The notes under the pieces are model-generated. The model had not been told where the DNA came from, made no database searches, and was given only the letters and a program-made list of their open reading frames with translations. This document shows positions 1 through 6,717 of a stretch of DNA of 9,651 bases, piece by piece; within the stretch, counting starts at the first letter, position 1, and every line of letters begins with the position of its first letter. The stretch spans positions 1-9,651 of the forward strand of contig DHQM01000150.1 of assembly GCA_002408105.1 (NCBI GenBank), in the 5' to 3' direction. This DNA is from Gammaproteobacteria bacterium UBA5338. GTDB taxonomy: Bacteria > Pseudomonadota > Gammaproteobacteria > Pseudomonadales > UBA5862. Position numbers and translations under genes: made by a program.

Positions 1-320
1 GCCAGATCCGCACAAACGACATCGCCTGCCGCTACGGCGGCGAAGAGTTCGCGGTCGCGATGCGGTCCACCCACCTGAGTGATGCGCTTGGTCTGGTCGA
101 TGGGGTGCGCAGCCGGTTCGCCGCGGTGCCCCATGCGCTGCGCCCGGGGGAGACCTTTCGGGTGACGCTGAGCGCTGGCGTGGCCAGCAGCCAGACACAC
201 CCAAGATTGCGGGATCTGGTTGAGGCGGCTGATGCGGCGCTGTACCGGGCCAAAGGCGCCGGTAGAAATCGGGTCTGCCGGGCCGGCGAGGAGACCGTTT
301 CCGAACCCTCATCGATATAG
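1..320 (+). CDS. Diguanylate cyclase, C-terminal part of GGDEF domain (5' end outside window)
   Basis: The reading frame is open from the window edge (first full codon at position 3) and ends at TAG 318-320, giving 105 visible residues. They contain the catalytic signature RYGGEEF (visible residues 10-16). An RTND tetrapeptide (residues 3-6) sits five residues before GGEEF, exactly where the RxxD inhibitory I-site lies in PleD-type enzymes. The later GGDEF landmarks TLSAGVA and AADAALYRAKGAGRNRV follow. The enzyme would make cyclic di-GMP from two GTP, and with both sites intact it is probably active and product-inhibited. The sensor or receiver part lies upstream and cannot be seen, so the input signal is unknown. 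The methionine at 60 lies after the GGEEF motif and is not a start. Third-position GC is about 76% by hand count. The family call is secure; the individual gene name is not. Confidence 0.95.
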   Translation, partial: QIRTNDIACRYGGEEFAVAMRSTHLSDALGLVDGVRSRFAAVPHALRPGETFRVTLSAGVASSQTHPRLRDLVEAADAALYRAKGAGRNRVCRAGEETVSEPSSI

Positions 321-481
321 CCGTCGTCGCATGGATACATGGATCGAGGGCGCCACCAAAATCTGAGGCAGTTTGGGTGGTGCACGGCGCGCCATCAAGT
401 GCTGCTTTCTGACATTTTTCGCCTGAGATGTGTTCGCTGCAAGCGCTTCGATTTGCCGCAAAGCCCCGCCCCGCTTTCGGG

Positions 482-487
482 TACAAT
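482..487 (+). promoter_or_regulatory. Possible sigma70 -10 box for the small gene at 521
   Basis: TACAAT matches the TATAAT consensus at five of six positions and would start transcription near 494, leaving a leader of roughly 27 nt. No good -35 hexamer lies 16-18 bp upstream: the nearest TTGCCG at 453-458 is 23 bp away. Its position just ahead of a gene supports it, but the call is weak. Confidence 0.35.
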
Positions 488-505
488 GACCGCAGGCCGG
501 CAACC

Positions 506-510
506 AGGAG
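506..510 (+). promoter_or_regulatory. Ribosome binding site AGGAG for the small DUF7352-like gene
   Basis: AGGAG lies 10 nt before ATG 521. An in-frame GTG at 515 is only 4 nt away, which is too close, so the site favours ATG 521. A further in-frame ATG at 527 cannot be excluded. Confidence 0.6.
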
Positions 511-520
511 TGAGGTGGCG

Positions 521-805
521 ATGGCAATGAAAACCATGCACAAGCATGAGATCCCGATTACCGACCAGCCGATTGAAATCGACCTACAAGTCGGAGCGGT
601 TGTTCATCGGGTCGAGTTTCTGGTGCCGGACAAGAAGGTCTACATGTGGGTCGAGGTGGATGCGAACCTCAATGCACCCAAAAAAACCCGCATTTTTCAC
701 GTATACCGCTCTGGAGACGGGGTGCCCAAGCACTACCATTACGTCGGCACCGCCATCGACCAGTACATCCCAGAGGCGTACCACGTCTACGAGAAGATCG
801 AGTGA
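521..805 (+). CDS. Small DUF7352-like protein of unknown function, 94 aa
   Basis: ATG 521 is preceded by AGGAG with 10-nt spacing, and the frame stops at TGA 803-805. The protein begins with a basic stretch and then HKHEIPITDQPIEIDL. After that comes an alternating beta-rich body with VYMWVEVD near residues 43-50, a RIFHVYRSGDG segment, HYVGTA, and a YHVYEKIE C-terminus. From memory this order resembles small proteins annotated DUF7352, which read roughly as K-Y-E-(I/L)-x-V-T-D, a W-x-x-V-D strand, an F-x-V-(F/Y)-x-T/S-G turn and a Y-V-G-T segment. No catalytic motif, signal peptide or membrane segment is seen, so it is probably a small soluble beta-fold protein. It converges on the oxidoreductase gene with only 22 bp between the stops. 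The DUF assignment is by recalled pattern only. That this is a real gene is well supported. Confidence 0.7.
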   Translation: MAMKTMHKHEIPITDQPIEIDLQVGAVVHRVEFLVPDKKVYMWVEVDANLNAPKKTRIFHVYRSGDGVPKHYHYVGTAIDQYIPEAYHVYEKIE

Positions 806-827
806 TCCACCTGTTCGGCAACAAGGC

Positions 828-1718
828 CTACGCGGCTCCTTGACTCTGTCGCATGCGCAGGCGCTCGATCAGCGCCGAAGTGTCCAGCCCGCCGCAGCCA
901 AGGTCGTGCAATTCGTCGTAGAAATTGCGGACCAGGGCGGTTACCGGCAACGCCGCCCCGCGTGTGGCGGCGGCGTTAAGGCAGATACCCAGGTCCTTGC
1001 GCATCCAATCCACCGCAAATCCGAAGTCAAACTCACCATTAAGCATCGTCTCACCGCGGTGGTCCATTTGCCAGGATTGCGCCGCGCCGCCTGAGATCAC
1101 CGAAAGCGCCTTGTGCGCGTCGATCCCCGCTTGCTGGGCGAAGTTCAACCCTTCTGCAAGCGCTTGCAGCAAGCCCGCCACGCAGATCTGGTTGACCATT
1201 TTGGTGAGCTGTCCGTCGCCCGCACCGCCCATGTGCTCGATGGTCTGGCAGTAGGCCCTAAGGAGGGGCGCTGCCCGCTGGAAGTCCGCGTCCGAGCCGC
1301 CGCACATCGCGACCAGCTTGCCAGCCTCCGCCCCCTGCTGACCGCCGGAGACGGGTGCGTCGACAAACCCAATGTCGCGCCGCCCCGCAGCCTGGTGAAC
1401 GCTCCGCGCTGCGGCGTCGGAGCAGGTGGTGTGATCGATCAGCAGCGCCCCCGGCTGCATGGCGGCGACTGCGCCCTCTGGCCCGAGTGTGACAGCGTGC
1501 AGGTCGCTGTCTGCGCCCACGCAGCACAACACCGCATCGGCATCCTTGACAGCCCCTTGGATCGAGTCTGACCAAGCGCCTGAGTGGGACTGTGCCCAGT
1601 GGCGGGCGCGCTCCTGGGTGCGGTTATAGACAGTGACCGCGTATCCCGCCGCCTGCAGGTGTCCAGCCATAGGAAACCCCATGGTTCCGAGGCCGATGAA
1701 GGCGATTTTCGCTTTCAT
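828..1718 (-). CDS. NAD(P)-dependent oxidoreductase, 3-hydroxyisobutyrate dehydrogenase / beta-hydroxyacid dehydrogenase family
   Basis: This 296-residue protein, of usual family length, is read from ATG at 1718 down to TAG at 830-828. The start is chosen because the Rossmann strand KIAFIGLGTMG begins right after it. Upstream in-frame sequence would add an unrelated extension, although no clear Shine-Dalgarno is seen. Family landmarks in order are: glycine-rich GLGTMG (residues 9-14); VYNRT (30-34), whose arginine after strand 2 suggests NADP(H) preference; the substrate-binding DAPVSGG (120-126); catalytic Lys173 in LTKMVNQ; and the RKDLG helix (240-244). Members oxidise or reduce small beta-hydroxy acids such as 3-hydroxyisobutyrate, tartronate semialdehyde, glyoxylate or succinic semialdehyde. 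The substrate cannot be fixed from sequence. It lies 62 bp downstream of gltA on the same strand and may be co-transcribed. The family is certain; the specific enzyme is not. Confidence 0.93.
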   Translation of the reverse strand: MKAKIAFIGLGTMGFPMAGHLQAAGYAVTVYNRTQERARHWAQSHSGAWSDSIQGAVKDADAVLCCVGADSDLHAVTLGPEGAVAAMQPGALLIDHTTCSDAAARSVHQAAGRRDIGFVDAPVSGGQQGAEAGKLVAMCGGSDADFQRAAPLLRAYCQTIEHMGGAGDGQLTKMVNQICVAGLLQALAEGLNFAQQAGIDAHKALSVISGGAAQSWQMDHRGETMLNGEFDFGFAVDWMRKDLGICLNAAATRGAALPVTALVRNFYDELHDLGCGGLDTSALIERLRMRQSQGAA

Positions 1719-1744
1719 GGGGGCAACGCGGGCAGAAGCGAAGC

Positions 1745-1761
1745 TGGTCTGAAGGAGACCA
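1745..1761. repeat. Perfect 6-bp stem-loop between gltA and the oxidoreductase gene
   Basis: TGGTCT, a 5-nt loop GAAGG, then AGACCA form a perfect inverted repeat in the 62-bp gap. In the gltA transcript it lies about 20 nt after the stop codon. It is not followed by a T-run, so it is not a classical intrinsic terminator. It could slow 3' decay, act as a weak attenuator, or be an operator. Confidence 0.5.
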
Positions 1762-1780
1762 CTTTCACAGGGGGCGCGAC

Positions 1781-3064
1781 TCAACGTTCGCTGATTGGTG
1801 CCAGGTCTCGCTGGGTGGGGCCCGTATAAAGCTGTCGCGGTCGGCCGATGCGGTACGACCCGCTGACCATTTCGTTCCAATGTGCGATCCATCCCACGGT
1901 GCGGGCCAGCGCGAAAATCACCGTGAACATACTCACCGGGATTCCAATCGCCTTGAGGATGATCCCAGAGTAAAAATCAACGTTTGGATACAGTTTTTTC
2001 TCGACAAAATACGGGTCCTGCAAGGCGATTTCTTCAAGCTTCATGGCGAGCTCAAGCTGTGGATCCTGAATGCCCAGCTCCCCCAGCACTTCGTGGCAGG
2101 TCTTGCGCATCACTGTCGCACGGGGGTCGAAGTTCTTGTACACGCGGTGTCCGAAGCCCATCAACTTGAATGGGTCGTTCTTGTCCTTCGCGCGATCGAT
2201 GAAAGTGCCGATGTTGGAAACGCTGCCGATCTCATCGAGCATGTTAAGCACGGCTTCGTTCGCGCCCCCATGCGCTGGCCCCCAAAGGGCTGCGATGCCA
2301 GCAGCGATGCAGGCAAATGGGTTGGCTCCAGACGATCCAGCGAGACGCACCGTCGAAGTCGAAGCGTTCTGCTCGTGGTCCGCGTGCAAAATGAAGATGC
2401 GCTCCATTGCTTGAGCCAGCACCGGGTTGATCTGGCTCTCTTCGCAAGGCACGCCAAACATCATGTGTAGAAAATTCTCGGCATAGCCGAGGTCATTGCG
2501 CGGATACATGAACGGCTGTCCGACTGAGTATTTGTAGCACATGGCTGCCATGGTCGGCATCTTGGCAATGAGTCGATTGGCGGCAATCGCTCGGTGCTGT
2601 TCGTTGGCGATGTCTGTGGAGTCGTGATAGAACGAGGACAAAGCGCCGACCACTCCACACATGATTGCCATTGGGTGGGCATCGCGGCGGAAGCCGTTGT
2701 AGAAGTTCCGGATCTGCTCATGCACCATCGTGTGGTTTTTGATGGTGTTGACGAAATGGGTCTTTTCTTCGAGGTCGGGCAGTTCTCCTTGGAGAAGCAG
2801 ATAGCAGGTCTCAAGGTAGTCGGACTTCTCTGCAAGCTGTTCGATGGGGTATCCGCGGTGAAGAAGTATGCCGTGTTCGCCGTCAATGTAGGTGATTTTC
2901 GATTCACACGAAGCGGTGGATACGAAACCGGGGTCGTAGGTGAACAAGCCGGCGGCGGTAAGCCCGCGAACGTCTACAACATCCGGACCCGTGGTTCCGG
3001 AGTAGACTGCAAGGTCGATCGGGTCTCGACCCTCTACGGTGAGCGTCGCCTTTTTTTCCGCCAT
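1781..3064 (-). CDS. gltA: Citrate synthase (type I, hexameric bacterial form)
   Basis: The 427-residue protein matches E. coli GltA in length and in all key sites. GltA condenses oxaloacetate with acetyl-CoA to give citrate, the entry step of the TCA cycle, in the cytoplasm. The catalytic triad is present: His265 in [10 protein letters not shown], His306 in GFGHRVYKN and Asp363 in YPNVDFYSG. Each is one residue later than His264, His305 and Asp362 of E. coli. [14 protein letters not shown] (227-240) and RPRQLYTG near the C-terminus are also typical. Cys207 in GVPCEE corresponds to the Cys206 tied to NADH inhibition in E. coli, so allosteric control by NADH is likely. ATG 3064 is preceded by AGGAGG with 7-nt spacing. 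The gene is divergent from sdhC across a shared regulatory region, as in many gammaproteobacteria, and has the oxidoreductase gene 62 bp downstream. Confidence 0.98.
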   Translation of the reverse strand: MAEKKATLTVEGRDPIDLAVYSGTTGPDVVDVRGLTAAGLFTYDPGFVSTASCESKITYIDGEHGILLHRGYPIEQLAEKSDYLETCYLLLQGELPDLEEKTHFVNTIKNHTMVHEQIRNFYNGFRRDAHPMAIMCGVVGALSSFYHDSTDIANEQHRAIAANRLIAKMPTMAAMCYKYSVGQPFMYPRNDLGYAENFLHMMFGVPCEESQINPVLAQAMERIFILHADHEQNASTSTVRLAGSSGANPFACIAAGIAALWGPAHGGANEAVLNMLDEIGSVSNIGTFIDRAKDKNDPFKLMGFGHRVYKNFDPRATVMRKTCHEVLGELGIQDPQLELAMKLEEIALQDPYFVEKKLYPNVDFYSGIILKAIGIPVSMFTVIFALARTVGWIAHWNEMVSGSYRIGRPRQLYTGPTQRDLAPISER

Positions 3065-3070
3065 GGTTGG

Positions 3071-3076
3071 CCTCCT
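3071..3076 (-). promoter_or_regulatory. Strong ribosome binding site AGGAGG of gltA
   Basis: On the minus strand a full AGGAGG lies 7 nt before ATG 3064 and fixes the gltA start. Confidence 0.85.
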
Positions 3077-3095
3077 GTTTCAGATATTCCCACGC

Positions 3096-3151
3096 GCTTG
3101 GATCTCCTCGGTCAAGCACGCCCGGTCAATCACGATGGGTGCTTGGGCTTG
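3096..3151 (-). repeat. Competing inverted repeats in the predicted gltA leader
   Basis: CAAGCAC at 3113-3119 is the exact reverse complement of GTGCTTG at 3139-3145 (7 bp, 19-nt loop). Its inner part CAAGC 3113-3117 is also complementary to GCTTG at 3096-3100 (5 bp, 12-nt loop), and another GCTTG lies at 3147-3151. In the gltA transcript one central segment could therefore pair either with its upstream or its downstream partner, but not both. Pairing strength in RNA was judged by eye. Confidence 0.45.
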
Positions 3152-3176
3152 CGATCCGCTCGCGTGGGAGGCACGG

Positions 3177-3182
3177 ATTATA
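3177..3182 (-). promoter_or_regulatory. Predicted gltA promoter: perfect -10 box TATAAT
   Basis: Read on the minus strand the hexamer is exactly TATAAT. At 17-bp spacing the -35 position (3200-3205) reads TGTTCA, only three of six to TTGACA, so the promoter may need an activator. The transcript would start near 3170 and carry a leader of about 105 nt. Confidence 0.6.
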
Positions 3183-3324
3183 TTGAACTTTGTGGTGCCT
3201 GAACATTTCGCCACTGGCGCCGGGATGGATTCAGGTTGACACACCGGGGTTGTTTTCGATTTGCAATATTTGTTCCATTGATTGGGCGGGCCCGGCTGAC
3301 TGGCCGACTGTTCCACGTGTTCGA

Positions 3325-3353
3325 TTGTATTCCAACAGGGCTGGACCTATACT
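3325..3353 (+). promoter_or_regulatory. Predicted sdhCDAB sigma70 promoter
   Basis: TTGTAT (3325-3330), a 17-bp spacer, and TATACT (3348-3353) form a plausible promoter with a strong -10 box (five of six) and a weak -35 box. Transcription would start near 3360, about 104 nt before the sdhC start. A perfect TTGACA at 3236-3241 has only TGCAAT at 20-bp spacing behind it and is a poorer alternative. Confidence 0.5.
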
Positions 3354-3360
3354 CTTCGCC

Positions 3361-3407
3361 CGATCCAGGGCGCCGCACCTGCAAACAGTTTGAGCCTGTG
3401 TGGATCG
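3361..3407 (+). repeat. Inverted repeat at the predicted 5' end of the sdh transcript
   Basis: CGATCCA (3361-3367) and TGGATCG (3401-3407) are exact reverse complements. An alternative fold pairs CGATC plus CAGG (3361-3369) with CCTG (3395-3398) and GATCG (3403-3407), with a four-nucleotide bulge, giving nine pairs. It would sit at the extreme 5' end of the sdhC mRNA and could protect the message or serve regulation. Confidence 0.4.
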
Positions 3408-3463
3408 ACCCTTCTCCCGGGCCGCGTGGTGCGAGTTGCCCGTCACCCTCGTCATAGGTTGAG

Positions 3464-3859
3464 GTGCAAATAGATCCAGTGAACAACAAGCGTCCGGTTA
3501 ACCTAGACCTTCCCACCGTTGTCCGACAACCTTTCCCTGCGCTGATCTCTATCACCCACCGAGTCTCTGGTGTCTTTCTTCTCGTCGGGGTCGGTTTTCT
3601 CCTTTACCTGCTGCAAGAGTCATTCTCATCCCCGTCGTCGTTTGCTGAGCTTCAGTCTTTGCTTGATGGCGTGGGCGTCAGGTTGTTCCTGTGGTTGGTG
3701 GTGAGCGCGCTGCTGTACCACTGGGTCGCGGGTGTGAGGCATTTATTAATGGACATTGGCGTGGGCGAAACGCTGCGCGGCGGGCGCTTCGGTGCGATGG
3801 CAGTGGCAGCCATCAGTGCTGTGTTGATCGCATTGGCTGGGGTCTGGATATGGTCGTAG
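3464..3859 (+). CDS. sdhC: Succinate dehydrogenase cytochrome b556 membrane subunit SdhC
   Basis: SdhC anchors complex II in the inner membrane and helps hold haem b and the quinone site. The 131-residue protein carries the SdhC opening RPVNLDL (10-16) and ALISITHRVSG (26-36). Ser29 and Arg33 correspond to the quinone-site Ser27 and Arg31 of E. coli. LLYHWVAGVRHLLMD follows, with haem-ligand candidate His86 (His84 in E. coli). Three hydrophobic segments, roughly 34-52, 71-93 and 110-130, are the expected three helices. The start is a GTG. GTG 3464 has a weak AGG 5 nt upstream and gives an N-terminus of E. coli-like length. GTG 3479, in the same frame, would shorten the protein by five residues and cannot be excluded. 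Its last 10 bases overlap sdhD. First gene of the sdh operon. Confidence 0.95.
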   Translation: MQIDPVNNKRPVNLDLPTVVRQPFPALISITHRVSGVFLLVGVGFLLYLLQESFSSPSSFAELQSLLDGVGVRLFLWLVVSALLYHWVAGVRHLLMDIGVGETLRGGRFGAMAVAAISAVLIALAGVWIWS

Positions 3860-4200
3860 GAAGTGTAACTGCGTTGGGCCGAAACGGTGTGGCAGACTGG
3901 CTGGTACAGCGCCTGACCGCGGTTGTCTTGGGGGTGTATACCCTTTGGTTTGTGGGCGTGTTGCTGTGCACGCCCGATATGGATTACGCCGCATGGCGTG
4001 GGCTGTTCGCACCCTTGTGGGTCAAAGGCTTCTCGTTGCTCGCGCTGCTCTCGGTGGTGGCCCATGCCTGGGTCGGCCTGTGGACTGTTTCGACTGACTA
4101 TTTCAGACCGACTTGGTTGCGACTGGTCTTTCAACTGACGTGCGCCTTGGTACTGGGGTATTACCTGCTCTGGGGCATTCAAATTCTCCGGAGCGCATAA
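3850..4200 (+). CDS. sdhD: Succinate dehydrogenase hydrophobic membrane anchor subunit SdhD
   Basis: SdhD pairs with SdhC to form the membrane anchor, haem b pocket and ubiquinone site of complex II. The 116-residue protein follows E. coli SdhD (115 residues) closely: TALGRNGV (7-14), then three hydrophobic segments near 20-40, 58-80 and 91-112. AHAWVGLWTVSTDY (71-84) contains haem ligand His72 (His71 in E. coli) and the quinone-site pair Asp83-Tyr84. ATG 3850 lies inside the end of sdhC, a 10-bp overlap that suggests translational coupling. A GGGG run about 7 nt upstream is a weak ribosome binding site. The frame is open further upstream, but that sequence belongs to sdhC in another frame and does not resemble SdhD. 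The stop codon is 3 bp before the sdhA start. Confidence 0.96.
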   Translation: MVVGSVTALGRNGVADWLVQRLTAVVLGVYTLWFVGVLLCTPDMDYAAWRGLFAPLWVKGFSLLALLSVVAHAWVGLWTVSTDYFRPTWLRLVFQLTCALVLGYYLLWGIQILRSA

Positions 4201-4203
4201 ACA

Positions 4204-5979
4204 ATGTCGAAGCTGCGAACCATTTCGTTTGACGCGATTATTGTGGGCGGCGGCGGCTCAGGCATGCGTGCGGCGCTGCAGCTTGCTCAGTCGGGCTACA
4301 AGACCGCAGTGCTGAGCAAGGTGTTCCCGACACGGTCCCACACGGTGTCCGCCCAAGGGGGCATTACGTGCGCCATCGGCAGCGCCGACCCCGACGACGA
4401 TTGGCGCTGGCACATGTACGACACCGTAAAAGGGTCGGACTACATCGGCGATCAGGATGCAATTGAGTACATGTGCAGCGTTGGCCCTGAGGCTGTGTTT
4501 GAGCTGGAACACATGGGGTTGCCGTTTTCTCGCACAGAGAACGGACGCATTTACCAGCGGCCATTTGGTGGGCAGTCCAAAGATTTCGGGCGTGGTGGGC
4601 AAGCGGCCCGCACCTGCGCAGCCGCGGACCGCACGGGTCATGCGCTGCTGCATACCCTCTACCAGGCGAACCTCAAGAATGAGGCGGTGTTTCTAAGCGA
4701 ATGGTATGCGGTTGACCTGGTCAGGAACGCGCGGGGTGAGGTGGTCGGGGTTACGGCCATTTGCATCGAAACCGGTGATTTCGTCTATTGCCGTTCGCGG
4801 GCCACGGTGCTGGCCACAGGCGGAGCGGGGCGCATCTACCAGTCCACCACCAACGCCTTGATCAACACGGGTGATGGCATCGGGATGGCGCTTCGGGCTG
4901 GATTCCCGGTGCAGGACATCGAGATGTGGCAGTTTCACCCCACGGGCATCGCGGGTGCCGGAGTTCTAGTCACCGAGGGCTGCCGGGGTGAGGGTGGCTA
5001 CTTGATCAACAAGGACGGCGAGCGTTTCATGGAGCGCTACGCGCCCAACGCCAAGGACCTTGCGGGGCGCGATGTGGTGGCACGCTCGATGGTTCTGGAA
5101 ATCCTTGAAGGTCGCGGAGCCGGGCCGAAGGCAGACCATGTGTTCTTGAAGCTCGACCACCTTGGCTCCGAAGTGCTGAGCAAGCGCCTTCCAGGGATCG
5201 TGGAGTTGTCCAAAACTTTTGCCCACGTCGATCCGGCGAAGGAACCGATTCCAGTGGTGCCGACCTGCCACTACATGATGGGTGGGATTCCGACCAACGT
5301 TCATGGACAGGCCCTGATGCAGGGTGCGGATGGCACCGAGCAGATCATCCCTGGGTTATTCGCCGTTGGTGAGGCTGCCTGTGTTTCGGTGCATGGCGCG
5401 AACCGGCTGGGTGGCAACTCACTGCTTGACCTGGTGGTGTTTGGACGCGCCGCTGGCCTGTTCATCGAGGACGCGCTGCGACAGGGCATTGACTACCAGC
5501 CCGCCTCGGAAGATGACATCAATGCTGCAGCGGCGCGCATGCGCAGGTGGGACGAGTCTGGCAGCAGTGGTGAGTCGGTCGCGGCCCTGCGGGACGAGTT
5601 GCAGCGCACAATGCAAAACCTGTTCGGGGTCTTCCGGCGTGGTTCGATGATGCAGGAAGGAATACAGACGTTGGCGGAGTTACGCGAGCGGATCGGCTCT
5701 GCTCACCTGTCCGACAAGAGCCAGGTCTTTAACACAGCTCGCATCGAGGCATTGGAACTGGATAACCTCCTTGAGGTGGCTGAGGCCACGGCCATCGCTG
5801 CAGAGGCGCGTAAGGAAAGCCGGGGTGCGCATGCGCGCGAGGACTACCAGGAGCGCGACGATGAAAACTGGCTGGCTCACTCGCTGTACTTTCCACAAAG
5901 TAAGCAGGTTGGAAAACGCGCCGTCAATTTGCAACCGAAGACGGTTGAGCCATTCGAACCCAAGGTTCGCCAGTACTAG
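4204..5979 (+). CDS. sdhA: Succinate dehydrogenase flavoprotein subunit SdhA
   Basis: SdhA oxidises succinate to fumarate using covalently bound FAD and passes electrons to the SdhB iron-sulfur clusters at the cytoplasmic face of the membrane. The 591-residue protein has the dinucleotide-binding [10 protein letters not shown] (15-24). SHTVSAQGG (45-53) contains His46, the FAD-linked histidine. The dicarboxylate site has His245 (FHPTG), Glu258 ([10 protein letters not shown]), catalytic Arg289 (DLAGRDVV), His356 (CHYMMGG) and Arg401 (ANRLGGNS). The C-terminal part has the expected FRRG and [17 protein letters not shown] segments. Length is that of the family. GGAG at 4190-4193 lies 10 nt before ATG 4204. 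The gene is 3 bp after sdhD and 33 bp before sdhB, clearly one operon. Nothing is missing or broken. Confidence 0.98.
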   Translation: MSKLRTISFDAIIVGGGGSGMRAALQLAQSGYKTAVLSKVFPTRSHTVSAQGGITCAIGSADPDDDWRWHMYDTVKGSDYIGDQDAIEYMCSVGPEAVFELEHMGLPFSRTENGRIYQRPFGGQSKDFGRGGQAARTCAAADRTGHALLHTLYQANLKNEAVFLSEWYAVDLVRNARGEVVGVTAICIETGDFVYCRSRATVLATGGAGRIYQSTTNALINTGDGIGMALRAGFPVQDIEMWQFHPTGIAGAGVLVTEGCRGEGGYLINKDGERFMERYAPNAKDLAGRDVVARSMVLEILEGRGAGPKADHVFLKLDHLGSEVLSKRLPGIVELSKTFAHVDPAKEPIPVVPTCHYMMGGIPTNVHGQALMQGADGTEQIIPGLFAVGEAACVSVHGANRLGGNSLLDLVVFGRAAGLFIEDALRQGIDYQPASEDDINAAAARMRRWDESGSSGESVAALRDELQRTMQNLFGVFRRGSMMQEGIQTLAELRERIGSAHLSDKSQVFNTARIEALELDNLLEVAEATAIAAEARKESRGAHAREDYQERDDENWLAHSLYFPQSKQVGKRAVNLQPKTVEPFEPKVRQY

Positions 5980-6012
5980 GCACTTCCGATTTATTCTGGA
6001 GCATAAGCAACC

Positions 6013-6717
6013 ATGCAGGTCAGCGTATACAGGTACAACCCCGACAGCGACAACGCGCCCTACATGCAAGACCTGGAGGTGGACATTCCAGCGGGCCGCG
6101 ATCTTATGGTGCTCGACGTCATGCATCTGCTCAAGGAACAGGATGAAACCTTGGTGTTTCGCCGCTCCTGTCGCGAAGGGGTCTGTGGTTCAGATGGCGT
6201 GAACATGAATGGCAAGAATGGGCTGGCCTGCGTCACTCCAGTGTCGGAAGTCGCCACGAGCGGCAAACTGGTCATTCGCCCCTTGCCTGGTCTGCCCGTC
6301 ATCCGGGATCTGGTGGTGGACATGTCGATGTTCTACGCCCAGTACGAGCGCATCCAACCGTACCTGATGAACGATGAGCCGACCACTGGGATTGAGCGGC
6401 TGCAGAGCCCGGAAGAACGCGAAAAACTCGACGGCCTGTATGAATGCATCCTCTGTGCCTGTTGTTCCACCTCCTGCCCCTCGTTCTGGTGGAACCCAGA
6501 CCGTTTTGTGGGGCCGGCCGGGTTGTTGCAGGCCTACCGTTTTTTGGCCGACAGCCGGGACCGTGCAACTGAAGAGCGGCTTTCGTCCCTGCAGGACCCT
6601 TTCAGTGTATTTCGCTGCCGCGGGATCATGAACTGCGTAAACGTTTGCCCAAAGGGCCTCAATCCCACTCGGGCCATCGGGCATATCCGATCAATGTTGT
6701 TGCGGCGCGCGAGCTGA
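6013..6717 (+). CDS. sdhB: Succinate dehydrogenase iron-sulfur subunit SdhB
   Basis: SdhB carries electrons from the flavin of SdhA to quinone at the membrane through three iron-sulfur clusters. The 234-residue protein shows all ligands. The [2Fe-2S] set is Cys53, Cys58, Asp61 and Cys73 in SCREGVCGSDG...ACVTP; aspartate in the third place is also found in E. coli. The [4Fe-4S] set is Cys145, Cys148, Cys151 and Cys212. The [3Fe-4S] set is Cys155, Cys202 and Cys208. Trp160 in SFWWNP matches the quinone-site tryptophan of E. coli. The C-terminal CPKGLNPTRAIGHIRSML is typical of gammaproteobacteria. GGAG at 5998-6001 is 11 nt before the ATG. It is the last sdh gene; the next gene, sucA, begins after a 162-bp leader. 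Confidence 0.98.
   Translation: MQVSVYRYNPDSDNAPYMQDLEVDIPAGRDLMVLDVMHLLKEQDETLVFRRSCREGVCGSDGVNMNGKNGLACVTPVSEVATSGKLVIRPLPGLPVIRDLVVDMSMFYAQYERIQPYLMNDEPTTGIERLQSPEEREKLDGLYECILCACCSTSCPSFWWNPDRFVGPAGLLQAYRFLADSRDRATEERLSSLQDPFSVFRCRGIMNCVNVCPKGLNPTRAIGHIRSMLLRRAS

Larger units (their letters stand above)
321..520. other. Intergenic gap between the GGDEF gene and the small DUF7352-like gene
   Basis: There is no convincing gene in these 200 bp. The short open frames crossing it lack ribosome binding sites and recognisable sequence. It holds an isolated 8-bp palindrome GGCGCGCC at 386-393, a possible -10 box at 482-487, and the ribosome binding site of the next gene. I see no hairpin followed by a T-run that would terminate the GGDEF transcript. 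Confidence 0.6.
3065..3463. promoter_or_regulatory. Divergent gltA / sdhC regulatory region
   Basis: These 399 bp separate two oppositely directed TCA-cycle transcription units and contain no credible gene. They hold a perfect -10 box facing gltA, a -35/-10 pair facing sdhC, and about 165 bp between the two -10 boxes where regulators could bind. That middle part is AT-richer around 3244-3280. It contains three TTCCA units starting at 3273, 3311 and 3330, and an 8-bp palindrome CGGGCCCG near 3288. In relatives, sdh and gltA respond to carbon source, oxygen and iron. I do not recognise a consensus CRP, Fur or ArcA site here. Confidence 0.8.

Noticed and set aside
60..320. An 86-residue gene starting at ATG 60
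   Set aside because: The frame is open upstream to the window edge and encodes the GGEEF motif before this methionine, so it is internal to a larger GGDEF protein.
806..845. Possible bidirectional terminator between the converging genes
   Set aside because: Only a 5-bp CAAGG/CCTTG repeat (822-826 and 838-842) with a long loop and no T-run is present, and it runs into the oxidoreductase coding region.
546..1094. 182-residue plus-strand open frame overlapping the small gene and the oxidoreductase gene
   Set aside because: It is out of frame with the supported small gene and antisense to a clear oxidoreductase. Its residues are serine/arginine/threonine-rich with no family pattern, as expected of a shadow frame.
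1880..3202. Plus-strand open frames of 196 and 202 residues opposite gltA
   Set aside because: gltA is unmistakable on the other strand. These frames are antisense shadows with no ribosome binding site or recognisable domain.
3236..3269. Perfect TTGACA -35 hexamer in the divergent region
   Set aside because: The only reasonable -10 behind it, TGCAAT, is 20 bp away, which is too long. The pair at 3325-3353 is better placed, so I did not call a second promoter.
3850..3859. sdhC/sdhD overlap as a possible frameshift
   Set aside because: Both proteins have complete, family-length sequences. A short overlap here is normal translational coupling, not damage.
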